From Ahrensia sp. (GTDB taxonomy: Bacteria > Pseudomonadota > Alphaproteobacteria > Rhizobiales > Rhizobiaceae), in NCBI GenBank assembly GCA_028817895.1, contig JAPPOQ010000011.1, positions 78,695 through 142,694 of the forward strand: a DNA stretch of 64,000 nucleotides, in the 5' to 3' direction. The notes under the pieces were generated by a model. The model was not told where the DNA came from. It did not search any database and saw only the letters and a program-made list of their open reading frames with translations. Shown piece by piece: positions 9,011 through 17,687 of this stretch (positions are counted from its first letter, which is position 1; each line of letters opens with the position of its first letter). Position numbers and translations under genes: made by a program.

Positions 9011-10249
9011 ATGGCCGACGAACTCCCCCAAAGGGTCGATTGTTTGATCGCCGGAGGCGGCTATGTAGGATTGTCGACTGCGGTGGCTGTCAGCGCTTCC
9101 GCCCCGCATCTCCGTATCATGTTGGTGGATGCCGCTCCGCGTGACGCCATGCATAAGGACGAACGCGCCTCGGCAATAGCAGCAGCAGCGCGTCGCATGC
9201 TGGAACAGCTTGGCATTTGGCACGGATTGGAGGAAGACGCGCAACCGATCACCGAGATGATCGTCACCGACAGCCGCACCAATGATGCAATCCGCCCGGT
9301 CTTTCTCACCTTTGGTGATGCCAGCGGAGCATCAGGCGAAGCCCCCTTTGCACACATGGTGCCGAACAAGGCGCTTGTTACGGCACTGCGCGCAAAGGCT
9401 GACGAGACAAATGTGATCCAACTGCATGGTGACACGGTTGCTGGCTTTGAGCCGACCGCGTCGAGCATGAAGGTTATACTCGGCTCCGGCGCTGTGGTGG
9501 AAACGGCATTATTGGTCGCGGCGGATGGCGTTCGTTCCAAGCTTCGCGATCTCGCTGGCATCAAGACAGTGCACTGGGCCTATGACCAGATGGGCATTGT
9601 CACCACGGTGGCGCATGAACGACCCCATGAGGGACGCGCGGAGGAGCACTTTTTGCCGGGTGGCCCCTTTGCCACTCTTCCCCTCAAGGGCAACCGCTCA
9701 TCGCTCGTTTGGACGGAACCGACAGGAAACGCGAAGCGGCTCATGGAGACAGACGAGTTCACCTTCGAATTGGAGCTTGAAAGGCGCTTCGGGCACAAGC
9801 TGGGTGAAATTGAGGTCGCAGGCCCGCGCAAGGCATTTCCGCTGGGTCTTACACAGGCACGAGATTTTGTGAAGCCGCGCTTTGCCCTCGTGGGCGACGC
9901 GGCCCATGGCATTCATCCAATCGCCGGTCAGGGCCTCAATCTCGGTTTCAAGGATGCAGCCGCGCTTGCGCAGACGGTGGTAGAGGCAGACAGGCTCGGC
10001 CTCGATATCGGCTCAAGCATCACGCTAGAACGCTATGAACGCTGGCGCCGATTCGACACGGTGCAGATGGGCGTGGTGACCGATGTGCTCAATCGCTTGT
10101 TTTCCAACGATATCGGCCCGCTGCGACAGTTGCGTACCATTGGGCTCGGCATTGTCGATCGGCTGCCATCGTTGAAGCGAAGATTCATCGACCAGGCGGC
10201 CGGACGAGGAAATGGCAATCCGGCGTTGTTGCGCGGTGAAGCCATCTGA
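9011..10249 (+). CDS. FAD-dependent UbiH/UbiF/Coq6-family hydroxylase
   Basis: A 412-residue flavoprotein monooxygenase. The start at 9011 puts the dinucleotide fold right at the N terminus (CLIAGGGYVGLSTAV, residues about 11-25). The family's second FAD motif is intact at LVGDAAHGIHPIAGQGLNLG, near residues 295-315. These enzymes hydroxylate the ring of ubiquinone precursors at the membrane face. Which carbon is attacked cannot be told: alphaproteobacteria often use UbiL/UbiM types with relaxed position choice. The HD-domain gene begins two bases after the stop, so the two are co-transcribed. Divergent from tesB. Confidence 0.88.
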   Translation: MADELPQRVDCLIAGGGYVGLSTAVAVSASAPHLRIMLVDAAPRDAMHKDERASAIAAAARRMLEQLGIWHGLEEDAQPITEMIVTDSRTNDAIRPVFLTFGDASGASGEAPFAHMVPNKALVTALRAKADETNVIQLHGDTVAGFEPTASSMKVILGSGAVVETALLVAADGVRSKLRDLAGIKTVHWAYDQMGIVTTVAHERPHEGRAEEHFLPGGPFATLPLKGNRSSLVWTEPTGNAKRLMETDEFTFELELERRFGHKLGEIEVAGPRKAFPLGLTQARDFVKPRFALVGDAAHGIHPIAGQGLNLGFKDAAALAQTVVEADRLGLDIGSSITLERYERWRRFDTVQMGVVTDVLNRLFSNDIGPLRQLRTIGLGIVDRLPSLKRRFIDQAAGRGNGNPALLRGEAI

Positions 10250-10250
10250 C

Positions 10251-10835
10251 ATGTCCGGTGAGGAGCGGTTATCAGGGCTGGTTGCCTTTCTGGGCGAGGC
10301 GGCTCGGCTGAAAGACACATTGCGCAGCGGTTTTACCAATGAGGGGCGCAGCGAAAGCGTCGCCGATCACACATGGCGTTTGTGCCTTCTTGCCATGCTG
10401 ATCGCGCGGGACAGGCCGGAGATCGATCAGTTGAAGCTGCTGCAATTGTGCATTGTGCACGATCTCGGCGAGGCACTTTCTGGCGATGTTCCGGCGATCC
10501 GCCAAAGTGCAGATGACGACAAGGCGTCACGCGAGCGCGTCGACCTGAACACGCTTTGTGCAGCGCTTGGCGAAGATCAGCGTGCCTACATTATGTCTCT
10601 GCATGATGAGTATGAGGCTGCGCAAACTCCCGAAGCCATCCTCGCCAAGGGTCTCGACAAGTTGGAGACCATTTTCCAGCATGCGATTGGCGCAAATCCG
10701 CCGGACTTCGACTATGGCTTCAACTTAAGCTACGGAACTGCCGCCACGGGCCGCGATCCCATGTTACAGGCGCTGAGACGACTGGCGGACCAGGCAACAC
10801 AACGTCGCATGGTCAGCACGGATCAGTCGATCTGA
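10251..10835 (+). CDS. HD-domain phosphohydrolase, HDDC2/YfbR-like
   Basis: A 194-residue metal-dependent hydrolase. The HD signature is complete: ESVADHTWR (first His), LCIVHDLGEALSGDVPA (His-Asp pair plus the family's DLxE(A)xxGD run), and a later Asp in KGLDKLETIFQ. HDDC2/YfbR proteins remove phosphate from deoxyribonucleoside monophosphates; that activity is inferred here. The ATG at 10251 follows the hydroxylase stop by one base. Its last 13 bases overlap the end of the oppositely oriented GNAT gene. Confidence 0.85.
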   Translation: MSGEERLSGLVAFLGEAARLKDTLRSGFTNEGRSESVADHTWRLCLLAMLIARDRPEIDQLKLLQLCIVHDLGEALSGDVPAIRQSADDDKASRERVDLNTLCAALGEDQRAYIMSLHDEYEAAQTPEAILAKGLDKLETIFQHAIGANPPDFDYGFNLSYGTAATGRDPMLQALRRLADQATQRRMVSTDQSI

Positions 10836-11320
10836 AACGCGCTGTGATAGACCGCTTCGCCTTCCGGCACATGGTCTGTGAAGGCGAGCATCTGAAAATA
10901 CTTCGGGTCTACCCAATCCACATGAATGCGTGGATCGGCGCGGAAGCCGAATCGTTCATAGTAGCCGGGATCACCCACCAGAATTAAGCCACCAGCACCA
11001 TCAGCTTTCAGACGCCGCAGCGCGTCGCGAATGAGGGCTGAACCCACGCCCACCCCTTGTCGATCCGGCCGCACCGAAACGGGCCCGAGACCGAACCAGC
11101 CGCAATCACGACCGCCAATCGTCACCGGTGAAAACGCGGCATGCGCTATGATCTCATCATCTTCAAGCGCAACCAGTGACAGCGAGAGAACATCAGCCGC
11201 GCGAAGCCGGTCGATAATCGCCCCTTCGCTCTGATCGCTATGGGCCTGCCCCGCAAAGGCGGCCTGAGTGACGGCCCGGATCACGTCAATATCGCTTGGC
11301 TGTTCGTTGCGAATGTCCAT
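10823..11320 (-). CDS. GNAT-family N-acetyltransferase, YhbS-like
   Basis: A 165-residue acetyl-CoA-dependent acetyltransferase. It starts MDIRNEQPSDIDVIRAVT, then shows the acetyl-CoA loop VRPDRQGVGVGSALIRDAL (Q/R-x-x-G-x-G/A), and ends with GDPGYYERFGFRAD, a pattern of the YhbS subgroup. The substrate is unknown. The first gene of a leftward block is upstream at higher coordinates; here the cyclase gene ends 23 bases before its start. Convergent 13-base overlap with the HD gene. Confidence 0.82.
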   Translation of the reverse strand: MDIRNEQPSDIDVIRAVTQAAFAGQAHSDQSEGAIIDRLRAADVLSLSLVALEDDEIIAHAAFSPVTIGGRDCGWFGLGPVSVRPDRQGVGVGSALIRDALRRLKADGAGGLILVGDPGYYERFGFRADPRIHVDWVDPKYFQMLAFTDHVPEGEAVYHSAFQID

Positions 11321-11342
11321 GATGGTGCTGTTCAGGGATCAG

Positions 11343-12122
11343 CTAGGACTGTCGCTTTGTCCGGGTCAAGACGATCAATGGGACCATCGCGAGGGTTGGA
11401 TAGATGAACCAGGGCGGCGACAGTCCGGTGGTCATCAAGTTGACAACAAATGTTGAGAGGATCACCCACACGGCGCCCTGCGTGACCTTGGGCTGGTTTT
11501 GCAACCAGTTCAGCGGCGTCAGGCCCTTCTCGCTGGCATCCTTATGAGTCTGGATTTGTGTTTGCGACGATGTGGTCACTTTCGGGCGGGGATTTTCCTG
11601 TCCGATTCTCACCGAAAAGACGTCCATCTCGCTCTCGCCGGCCTTGCCAGCCTTTTGGCCTGCATATTCGAAATCGATGGAAATCTGCTTGTGGGCAAAT
11701 TCATAAACCGAGCGTGACACCGAAATCCCACCCGGTGCCGCAAGGCTTTCCAACCGTGCGGCCATATTGACGCCGTCGCCGTAGAGATTATCGCCGTCCA
11801 CCATCACATCCCCAAGGTTGATGCCGATGCGGAAGGCAAGATCAACATCATCCTTGTATTTGGCATTGTCGCTGTTGATCGCTGCCTGAATATCAACGGC
11901 ACATCGCACCGCCTCGACCACGGATTGAAATTCGGCGATGACGGCATCGCCCCAGGTGTTAACAACCCGCCCATTGTAGCGGGTGAACTGGGCCTGCATG
12001 AGCTCGCGATAATGCTGCAGGCGGGAGAATGTTGCATCCTCATCATCCGCCATCTGACGGCCAAACCCGACGGCGTCAGCATAGAAGATGGTGGTAAGTT
12101 TTCTGGCGGTGGTTCCACTCAT
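11343..12122 (-). CDS. Class III adenylate/guanylate cyclase with C-terminal membrane anchor
   Basis: A 259-residue nucleotide cyclase. The catalytic domain (residues about 8-170) has the first metal Asp in TTIFYADAVGFGRQM, the second in VVNTWGDAVIAEF, and the transition-state Asn/Arg in GDGVNMAARLES. Two hydrophobic helices at about 205-250 (VWVILSTFVVNLMTTGL and WFIYPTLAMVPLIVL) anchor it C-terminally, the reverse of most membrane cyclases. The ATG at 12122 gives the family's standard MSG-TARKLTTI start; a TTG at 12206 would add 28 residues but is poorer. It follows a beta-carbonic anhydrase gene, hinting at bicarbonate-linked signalling. Confidence 0.83.
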   Translation of the reverse strand: MSGTTARKLTTIFYADAVGFGRQMADDEDATFSRLQHYRELMQAQFTRYNGRVVNTWGDAVIAEFQSVVEAVRCAVDIQAAINSDNAKYKDDVDLAFRIGINLGDVMVDGDNLYGDGVNMAARLESLAAPGGISVSRSVYEFAHKQISIDFEYAGQKAGKAGESEMDVFSVRIGQENPRPKVTTSSQTQIQTHKDASEKGLTPLNWLQNQPKVTQGAVWVILSTFVVNLMTTGLSPPWFIYPTLAMVPLIVLTRTKRQS

Positions 12123-12209
12123 GACTGGTTCGACTTGGCTCGGAAGAAGGTCGTTCGATTGTTCAGTGTGCCTCCCAAGTCTGGTGATGAAGTCGCTGAG
12201 CCTCAAGCT

Positions 12210-12938
12210 CTAGCCGAAAGCTGGTTCGAAAGTGAGGGTATTCTCATCCATAGTCCACAATTCACCGCTCGCAATATCAAACCAGGCGCCATGCAGGCCG
12301 ATTTGCTCACGCTCAAGAAGTATCGACACGCATGTATATGTTTTGAGATGTTCAATGGATTGCCGGATCGACTCCTCTTCAAGCTTTCGCTGCAGTTCCT
12401 CGGGTGTCTCGGCCCCGGTCTGCTCCACGCTTTTCGCGACCGGCTCGAGGAGCGAAATCCACTTGCCGATAAAGTTTCCGGGCGAGAGCGGCTCGCTGAC
12501 TTCACCGGAAAGATGTTTGCGATAGGCGCTGATGCCCCCGCACCGACCATGACCCATCACCACAATATGCTTCACCCGCAGAACCTGTACCGCGAATTCC
12601 AGCGCGGCGGAGGTGGAATTGTAGGAGTTCTGCTCCTCCATCGGCGGCACGATATTGGCCACATTGCGGACAACGAAAATCTCGCCCGGGGCGGTGCCGA
12701 AGATGGTCTCCGGCGCCGAGCGAGAATCGCAGCAGGCGATCAGCAAGACTTCCGGCTTTTGGCCTTGCTCCGCCAATTCCTCATAGCGTTCGCGTTCCCA
12801 AGCGAGACGGGTCTTGCGGAAATTGGCATAGCCGCCCAGCAGTCTTCGTGGAAAACCTGGTTCAACGCGTTCACGTCGCTTTTTCAATGTCGTGCTCAAT
12901 CGAAAGCCTCCCCAGACAATCGACATGTCTTTTGCCAT
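12210..12938 (-). CDS. Beta-class carbonic anhydrase
   Basis: A 242-residue zinc enzyme interconverting carbon dioxide and bicarbonate. Zinc ligands are visible: Cys69 in ACCDSRSAP (with the Asp-Arg dyad at 71/73), His130 and Cys133 in MGHGRCGG. Length and the middle segment GEIFVVRNVANIVPP are typical for proteobacterial beta-CAs. The ATG at 12938 is used; a second ATG at 12926 is possible. The cyclase start lies 87 bases downstream and no terminator is visible between them, so one transcript is likely. Upstream, a Trm112-like gene ends 9 bases before the start. Confidence 0.93.
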   Translation of the reverse strand: MAKDMSIVWGGFRLSTTLKKRRERVEPGFPRRLLGGYANFRKTRLAWERERYEELAEQGQKPEVLLIACCDSRSAPETIFGTAPGEIFVVRNVANIVPPMEEQNSYNSTSAALEFAVQVLRVKHIVVMGHGRCGGISAYRKHLSGEVSEPLSPGNFIGKWISLLEPVAKSVEQTGAETPEELQRKLEEESIRQSIEHLKTYTCVSILLEREQIGLHGAWFDIASGELWTMDENTLTFEPAFG

Positions 12939-12947
12939 CAGACGGGG

Positions 12948-13151
12948 TCAGTCGTCCAGCGGTCTTGCCTCCGAGATCAACATGATCGGCACGCCGTCAC
13001 GAACCGGGTAGGCCAGTTTGGACTTTTCGCAGACGAGTTCCTGTGCGGCCTCGTCGTACACCAGCGGTGCATGGCTCTTCGGGCACACCAGAAGTTCAAG
13101 CATGCGTGGGTCGATGACCTCGGGATCGTCTTGCGCCTCGTCTTTGGTCAT
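12948..13151 (-). CDS. Trm112-family small zinc-ribbon-like protein
   Basis: A 67-residue protein of the Trm112/YcaR family. Signature: [21 protein letters not shown] near the start and [20 protein letters not shown] at the end, the segment that in eukaryotic Trm112 contacts methyltransferases. Only the first cysteine of a possible zinc site (VCPKS) has an evident partner (LVCEKS). The ATG at 13151 is chosen over a longer frame that would overlap the upstream gene. Bacterial members are thought to support methyltransferases or LPS enzymes; the role here is open. Confidence 0.85.
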   Translation of the reverse strand: MTKDEAQDDPEVIDPRMLELLVCPKSHAPLVYDEAAQELVCEKSKLAYPVRDGVPIMLISEARPLDD

Positions 13152-13173
13152 GTGTCGGAGCTGCGTGAAAGCA

Positions 13174-13845
13174 TCATTGTAAAGTTGCTTCGCTGTCTGC
13201 CGATGAACGGGCGAGAAACATCTCGGCAATTGCGATCAGGGTCTCAGCCCGCGTTTTCAAATCCGGCGCCTCAAGCAGAGCCTGCTTTTCCGCGGAATCG
13301 AAGGGGCTCATCATAGACAAGGAATTGACCAGCGTTTCCGTGCTGGCCTCGCGAACGCCATTCCAGTCGGCCTCCAGGTCATTGGCCTCCAGAAATCGTC
13401 GGAATGTCTTTAGCAGCGCAGTTCGGTCTACGGCCTTTTCCTCTGCTTGGTGATCCTCAATGTCGCCAGCGAACATCTCAACGCGTGCACGGCGATAGCC
13501 ATTGCGGCCCTCAACCTCTTCCAACACCCGAAATCGTGCCACACCGGCCAGATTGATAATGATGCGGTTATCCGTTGTTTCCTGGAAGGCTGTAATGCGG
13601 CCCACACAACCGACGTCACACAGCAGCGGTGTGTCATCCTCCTCCGATGCCTTGAAGTCGGGCTGAATCATCCCGATCAGGCGATCCGATCTCAATGCAT
13701 CGTCAAACATGGCCAAGTAACGTGGCTCAAACAGATTGAGCGGCATGTTGGCGGCCGGAAGCAGCATCGCGCCGGAAAGCGGAAACACCGGGATGGTCGC
13801 CGGCAGATCGTCAGTCGTGACGTAGTTGGCCAGACCAGCCTTCAT
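13174..13845 (-). CDS. LON substrate-binding (LON_N) domain protein
   Basis: A 223-residue protein made of the Lon protease N-terminal domain alone, without the ATPase or protease parts. Diagnostic stretches are [30 protein letters not shown] near residues 18-48 and the GCVGRI plus [10 protein letters not shown] strands. Such stand-alone proteins are common in alphaproteobacteria; their activity is not established. It lies between the thioredoxin gene and the Trm112 gene on the same strand with gaps of 48 and 22 bases, a conserved trio in Rhizobiales. Confidence 0.87.
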   Translation of the reverse strand: MKAGLANYVTTDDLPATIPVFPLSGAMLLPAANMPLNLFEPRYLAMFDDALRSDRLIGMIQPDFKASEEDDTPLLCDVGCVGRITAFQETTDNRIIINLAGVARFRVLEEVEGRNGYRRARVEMFAGDIEDHQAEEKAVDRTALLKTFRRFLEANDLEADWNGVREASTETLVNSLSMMSPFDSAEKQALLEAPDLKTRAETLIAIAEMFLARSSADSEATLQ

Positions 13846-13893
13846 TCAACCATGCCTCAATTTAGTGACTTAAGTGAAGTCGTGGATAGCGCT

Positions 13894-14889
13894 TCACGAA
13901 AACAGGATTGACGAGAGACGGCGACGGCCCGCCACCGTTGCCTCATCCGCATTGCCCCAGGCTTCGAAGAACTCGAGGAGTTGGGCGCGAGCGCCATCAT
14001 CCTTCCACTTGCGATCAGCGTGAACTATTTCAAGCAACTGATCTGCGGCCTCTTCACGCATGCCTCGCGCATTGAGCGCCAACGCATAGTCGAAACGCGC
14101 CTGGTGGTCCTTTGGATTGTCCGACACAGCAGCCGCCAAGGGTTCAACATCACCCAAATCCTCAGCGGCGTCTTTCAGTTCAAGCGTTTTGACGAGACCC
14201 GCCATCGCTGAATCATCGCGTTGCTCTTGCGGCAATGACTCAAGCAGATTGCGAGCATGATCCACTTCTCCGACTGCGACATAGCATTGGCCAAGCACCG
14301 CCAGGGCGGCCAGGTTTCCTGGGTCTTGCGAAAGGATCTGACTGAAAAGCTCGGCTGCGCCGCCAAAATCACCATCGCCAAACAGCGCATTGGCCTGCTC
14401 CAAAAGGTCGGCAGCCGTTTGCGCCTGAGCGGTCGGCTTGGCTTTCATAACCTTCTCGACAAAGGCTCGTATCTGCGCTTCCGGCTTGGCGCCCATAAAG
14501 GCATCCGCTGGCCGACCATCGATGAACGCCACCACGGCGGGAATGGACTGAATGCCCATCTGGCCGGCAATATCGGGGTGTTGGTCAATATCCATCTTGG
14601 CGAGCCGAACTGCCCCCGCCGCCTCGTTAACCACTTTTTCGATGATCGGTCCGAGCTGTTTGCAGGGGCCGCACCAAGGGGCCCAAAAATCCACAATCAC
14701 CGGAACCGATTTCGATGCTTCCAGCACTTCGCTCATGAAGTTCTGTGAGGAGACGTCAAACACCTTGTCGCCGCCCCTCTCGTGCGCGGTTGCGGGCGCT
14801 GAGGCCGGGCCAGCGCCCATGTTGGAGCCGACAGAATAGCCGCCCTGTCCATAGGATGGCTGCGCGTAGGGATTGTCGTGTTCGTTCAT
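13894..14889 (-). CDS. Thioredoxin-TPR chaperone, CnoX/YbbN type
   Basis: A 331-residue protein. A Gly/Ser/Ala-rich disordered head (to about 40) is followed by a thioredoxin domain with the active site WAPWCGPCKQLGP (Cys73, Cys76) and cis-Pro in IQSIPAVVAF. From about 165 on come helical TPR-like repeats (ANALFGDGDFGGAAELFSQILSQDPGN, then CYVAVGEVDHARNLLE). E. coli CnoX protects proteins under oxidative chlorine stress and hands them to GroEL; unlike E. coli CnoX the redox motif here is an intact CGPC. The ATG at 14889 with GAGAGG upstream was chosen; a TTG lies 18 bases earlier. Confidence 0.9.
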   Translation of the reverse strand: MNEHDNPYAQPSYGQGGYSVGSNMGAGPASAPATAHERGGDKVFDVSSQNFMSEVLEASKSVPVIVDFWAPWCGPCKQLGPIIEKVVNEAAGAVRLAKMDIDQHPDIAGQMGIQSIPAVVAFIDGRPADAFMGAKPEAQIRAFVEKVMKAKPTAQAQTAADLLEQANALFGDGDFGGAAELFSQILSQDPGNLAALAVLGQCYVAVGEVDHARNLLESLPQEQRDDSAMAGLVKTLELKDAAEDLGDVEPLAAAVSDNPKDHQARFDYALALNARGMREEAADQLLEIVHADRKWKDDGARAQLLEFFEAWGNADEATVAGRRRLSSILFS

Positions 14890-14993
14890 CTGACCGCTGC
14901 CTCTCAATCGGCGTCTTCACTCAATTAAATGGTGTATCAGTCAACCAATTGCAACGCGCCGTTCCAGCATTGAAATGCCATAGGGTCAGGACC

Positions 14994-15518
14994 CTAAACA
15001 GTCTGCGCGAGATCAACGATCATCGGGTCGTGGCCGCAAAGTCGTGCAAAACTGAAGAGATCGTCAGTTCTCAGCGTTGTTGTCGCCGTGTTCACCAGCG
15101 GGTGACAGTTGATCTTGTCATGCTCAAGCAGCCGCTGGTCGATGGCAAATGTCACGTCATGATTGCGATCGTTGATCACGCCAAGTGCCGTTACCGCACC
15201 AGGGAGGACCCCAAGATAGGCTTCAAGCTTGTCTGGCTTGCCGAAGGAGAAGCGGCCCTGAGCGCCCATCAGCTTGTGCAGGCTTTTTAGGTCAATATCC
15301 GTGTCTTCCTGTGCGGTGAGGAGAAAGTAGCGGCTCTTCTTGTCCTTCAAGAAGAGATTTTTTGTGTGGCCGCCCTCCAGGGTTCCACGCAGCTCCTTGC
15401 TGTCTTCAACGGTGAAAAGCGGTGGATGCTGTGCGGTTTTGGTCTCAAAGCCCTGTGAATCGAGGAAGGCGAGCAGACTTTCGCTGGTGACCGGCGCTGG
15501 CGGCAGTGGTGTGCTCAT
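14994..15518 (-). CDS. Prolyl-tRNA editing protein, YbaK/ProX family
   Basis: A 174-residue free-standing editing domain. Typical marks: HPPLFTVEDSKELRGTLEGGHTKNLFLKDKKSRYFLL near residues 31-67, LMGAQGRFSFGKPDKLEAYLGVLPGAVTALG, and the final NTATTTLRTDDLFSF. The pattern fits ProXp-ala, which deacylates Ala-tRNA(Pro), more than YbaK, which clears Cys-tRNA(Pro); this is an inference. It stands alone, with 104 bases to the thioredoxin gene downstream and the tRNA-Gly region divergently behind it. Confidence 0.86.
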   Translation of the reverse strand: MSTPLPPAPVTSESLLAFLDSQGFETKTAQHPPLFTVEDSKELRGTLEGGHTKNLFLKDKKSRYFLLTAQEDTDIDLKSLHKLMGAQGRFSFGKPDKLEAYLGVLPGAVTALGVINDRNHDVTFAIDQRLLEHDKINCHPLVNTATTTLRTDDLFSFARLCGHDPMIVDLAQTV

Positions 15519-15642
15519 ATCTGGTGGTTCTGATTTTTCGTGCAGTTGCGCCGGGCCGTAGCATCCGATGGCGGTGTCGAAAAGACAACAAACCGGTGGG
15601 TATTTGTTGCTTGCATTGGCAAAGTCGTTGCGCCATATACGC

Positions 15643-15671
15643 GCGGCTGGCGCTTGCGAGCCGCCAGTCGC
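15643..15671 (+). other. Hairpin in the tRNA-Gly leader
   Basis: GCGGCTGGCG and CGCCAGTCGC form ten pairs if read as rightward RNA, one of them a G-U wobble, around a 9-base loop. It ends five bases before the mature tRNA. A poor TATACG at 15635-15640 could be the -10, which would place the hairpin in the 5' leader. Confidence 0.4.
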
Positions 15672-15675
15672 TTCA

Positions 15676-15750
15676 GCGGGCGTAGCTCAGGGGTAGAGCA
15701 TCACCTTGCCAAGGTGAGGGTCGTGAGTTCGAATCTCATCGCCCGCTCCA
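15676..15750 (+). tRNA. tRNA-Gly (anticodon GCC)
   Basis: A complete cloverleaf of 75 bases including encoded CCA. Acceptor GCGGGCG pairs with CGCCCGC, the D arm is GCTC/GAGC, the anticodon arm TCACC-TTGCCAA-GGTGA gives anticodon GCC, and the T arm is GTGAG-TTCGAAT-CTCAT. The discriminator base is U, as in glycine tRNAs. GCC reads GGC and GGU codons. It is followed within 100 bases by the relic of a LysR-type gene on the other strand. Confidence 0.97.
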
Positions 15751-15843
15751 AATTTTCAAATGCGTGGACTATCGATAGAGATCACCGGTTTGACGGTTAC
15801 TGGAACGGCTCGTGCCGCGATTGCCAAATTTTCGCTCTCATCG

Positions 15844-16500
15844 TCATGAGGTGTTCCGCAGTCTCCTGAAAGTCCTGTTGCATGGGTTATGAGCGCCGCC
15901 ATAACAAAGCTGTATCGTGCGCGCGTCGCTGTAATCGATCCGCCGAACCACGAAGTCCGGATCGCGCACCGCTTCGGCCAGGGCATAGAGCGATGGCGAC
16001 ACGGCAACGCCAGCCCCATTACAGCTATTTGACGAACGGCATTGAAGCTCGCCCCTTGATAGTCACGGCTCACATAGGTGCCCGCCAAATGAGCCAGACG
16101 GTCCACAATCTCTGCCAGTCGAAACTCCCACCTCGAAGACAGAAGCGGCTTGTCGGAAAGATCGGACAGGCTAACCGGCTCCTTGGACTGTGAAAGCGCA
16201 TCATCAGCCGCCGCACAGGTCCAAAGCGTCTCGGAAAAGAGGGGACGGCAGACATAGTCTGGATCGTGGATTGACGTGCCGATAACCGCATCGAAACGGC
16301 CATCGCGCAATTCGCCCAAAATGACACGCGCCAATGGCAAAAGACGCTCCCCGAAGGATGTCAGCACGATACGCCTGGACGTCCGTTCGAACACGGGCTG
16401 CCGAGCTCGTCTTCCATGGCGGCAAGCTGCTTCGGCAAGCCGGGCTGGTCGACCGCCAATTCGTCTTGCATCACTCCTCGCTGCCCTTCACGCCAAGCTA
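15844..16500 (-). pseudogene. Decayed LysR-family transcriptional regulator
   Basis: Pieces of one LysR protein follow each other leftward in three frames. First is the end of the helix-turn-helix, AVDQPGLPKQLAAMEDELG, at about 16395-16460. One base is missing near 16398, then VFERTSRRIVLTSFGERLLPLAR continues in another frame. The region between this linker and GRFDAVIGTSIHDPDYV in the effector domain lacks roughly 60-80 residues compared with the family, so an internal deletion is likely. A further frameshift near 16013 leads into AVSPSLYALAEAVRDPDFVV and a normal-looking tail ending at the stop at 15844. No start codon with a ribosome site remains. It is not functional as a LysR regulator. 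Confidence 0.8.
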
Positions 16501-16597
16501 AGCGAACGAGAACAGGCGCTGTGACGCTGACCCCCGGTCCAATCTGTCCCGGGGGGTTTAGTATTGGGAACTGGGCAACTCCAGGTGCAGATGCCGC

Positions 16598-17548
16598 CTA
16601 AAGCAGCCCTTTGGCTTCCGGCACTGGAGCGATGGGTTTGCCGTCTTTGAAGAAGCCGATGATGTTGTCGACCACCAGATCGCCCATCGCCTGACGTGTT
16701 TCATAGGTAGCGCTGCCGACATGCGGGGTGAGCGTCACATTGTCGAGGCCTTTCAGCCCGTCCGGAATCTTCGGCTCGGCTTCAAATACGTCGAGGCCTG
16801 CCCCGCCCAAGCGCCCCTCCTGAAGGGCGAGCACCATGGCCTCCTCATCAATCACCGTGCCGCGCGATATGTTGACGAGCGTACCATCCGGCCCAAGCGC
16901 ATCGATGACATCGCGGTTGACCAGATGCTTGGTTGCCGGGCCGCCGGGAGTGATCACGACCAGCACATCGCTGGCCTGCGCCATCTCCATGAGATCGGCA
17001 TAGTAGGGGTAGTCGACATCCTTTTTGCTGCGCGAATGATAGACCGTGATGCAGTTGAAGACCGACAATTTATGCGCAATTGCCTCGCCAATTCGGCCCA
17101 GCCCGACAATCCCAACCGTCTTTCCGGCGATGGAATGGGTGAGCGGTGCGCTACCTTCACGTTCCCACGCGCCGCTGCGGGCATAAGCTTCCTGGGCGAT
17201 CAGCCGTCGCATGGTCGCGAGGATCAGCATGATGGTGGTGTTGGCCACGTCATCGTTGAGGACATTGGGTGTGTGGCAGGTGACGACACCCTTGTCGGCA
17301 GCATGCTGGGCGGCGACGCCATCGTATCCCACGCCGAAGCTCGAGATGCATTTGAGATTGGGAAGCGCATCGATGACATCAGCCGGGCCCCAGCCAAAGG
17401 TTGCGAAACCCTCGATTTCAGCCCGCTGATCGTCCGACATCGCCATAATGTCATCGCGAGAACTCACCTGCACGACATCAAACTCGCCTTTTAGCCGATC
17501 GATGGTGGATGGATGAAAGTCTCCAACGACAAGAATCTTTTGGGACAT
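16598..17548 (-). CDS. D-2-hydroxyacid dehydrogenase (GhrB/hydroxypyruvate-reductase type)
   Basis: A 316-residue NAD(P)-dependent dehydrogenase. The Rossmann motif is VGIVGLGRIGEAIAHKL near residues 147-163. The catalytic Arg (NISRGTVIDEEA), Glu (GLDVFEAEPKIP) and His (LTPHVGSATYETRQ) are all present. The ATG at 17548 begins the usual MSQKILVVGDF. Family members reduce glyoxylate and hydroxypyruvate; the substrate here is inferred. It is transcribed divergently from the phosphotransacetylase-like gene with 139 bases between the starts. Confidence 0.88.
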   Translation of the reverse strand: MSQKILVVGDFHPSTIDRLKGEFDVVQVSSRDDIMAMSDDQRAEIEGFATFGWGPADVIDALPNLKCISSFGVGYDGVAAQHAADKGVVTCHTPNVLNDDVANTTIMLILATMRRLIAQEAYARSGAWEREGSAPLTHSIAGKTVGIVGLGRIGEAIAHKLSVFNCITVYHSRSKKDVDYPYYADLMEMAQASDVLVVITPGGPATKHLVNRDVIDALGPDGTLVNISRGTVIDEEAMVLALQEGRLGGAGLDVFEAEPKIPDGLKGLDNVTLTPHVGSATYETRQAMGDLVVDNIIGFFKDGKPIAPVPEAKGLL

Positions 17549-17687
17549 AACGATAATTCTCTTTTGGCGGGCGCAACGTTTGTCGAACTGTAAAGGCCGC
17601 CAAGCGGCGATGAAAGTCCTCTTCTGGTACAAACACGTATACGGGGATAAGAGATCGCGAAGCGTATTTCACGAGCACCGACTCTTC

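Noticed and set aside
12122-12206. Longer N terminus for the membrane cyclase from TTG 12206
   Set aside because: The extra 28 residues have no family similarity, while ATG 12122 gives the usual cyclase start.
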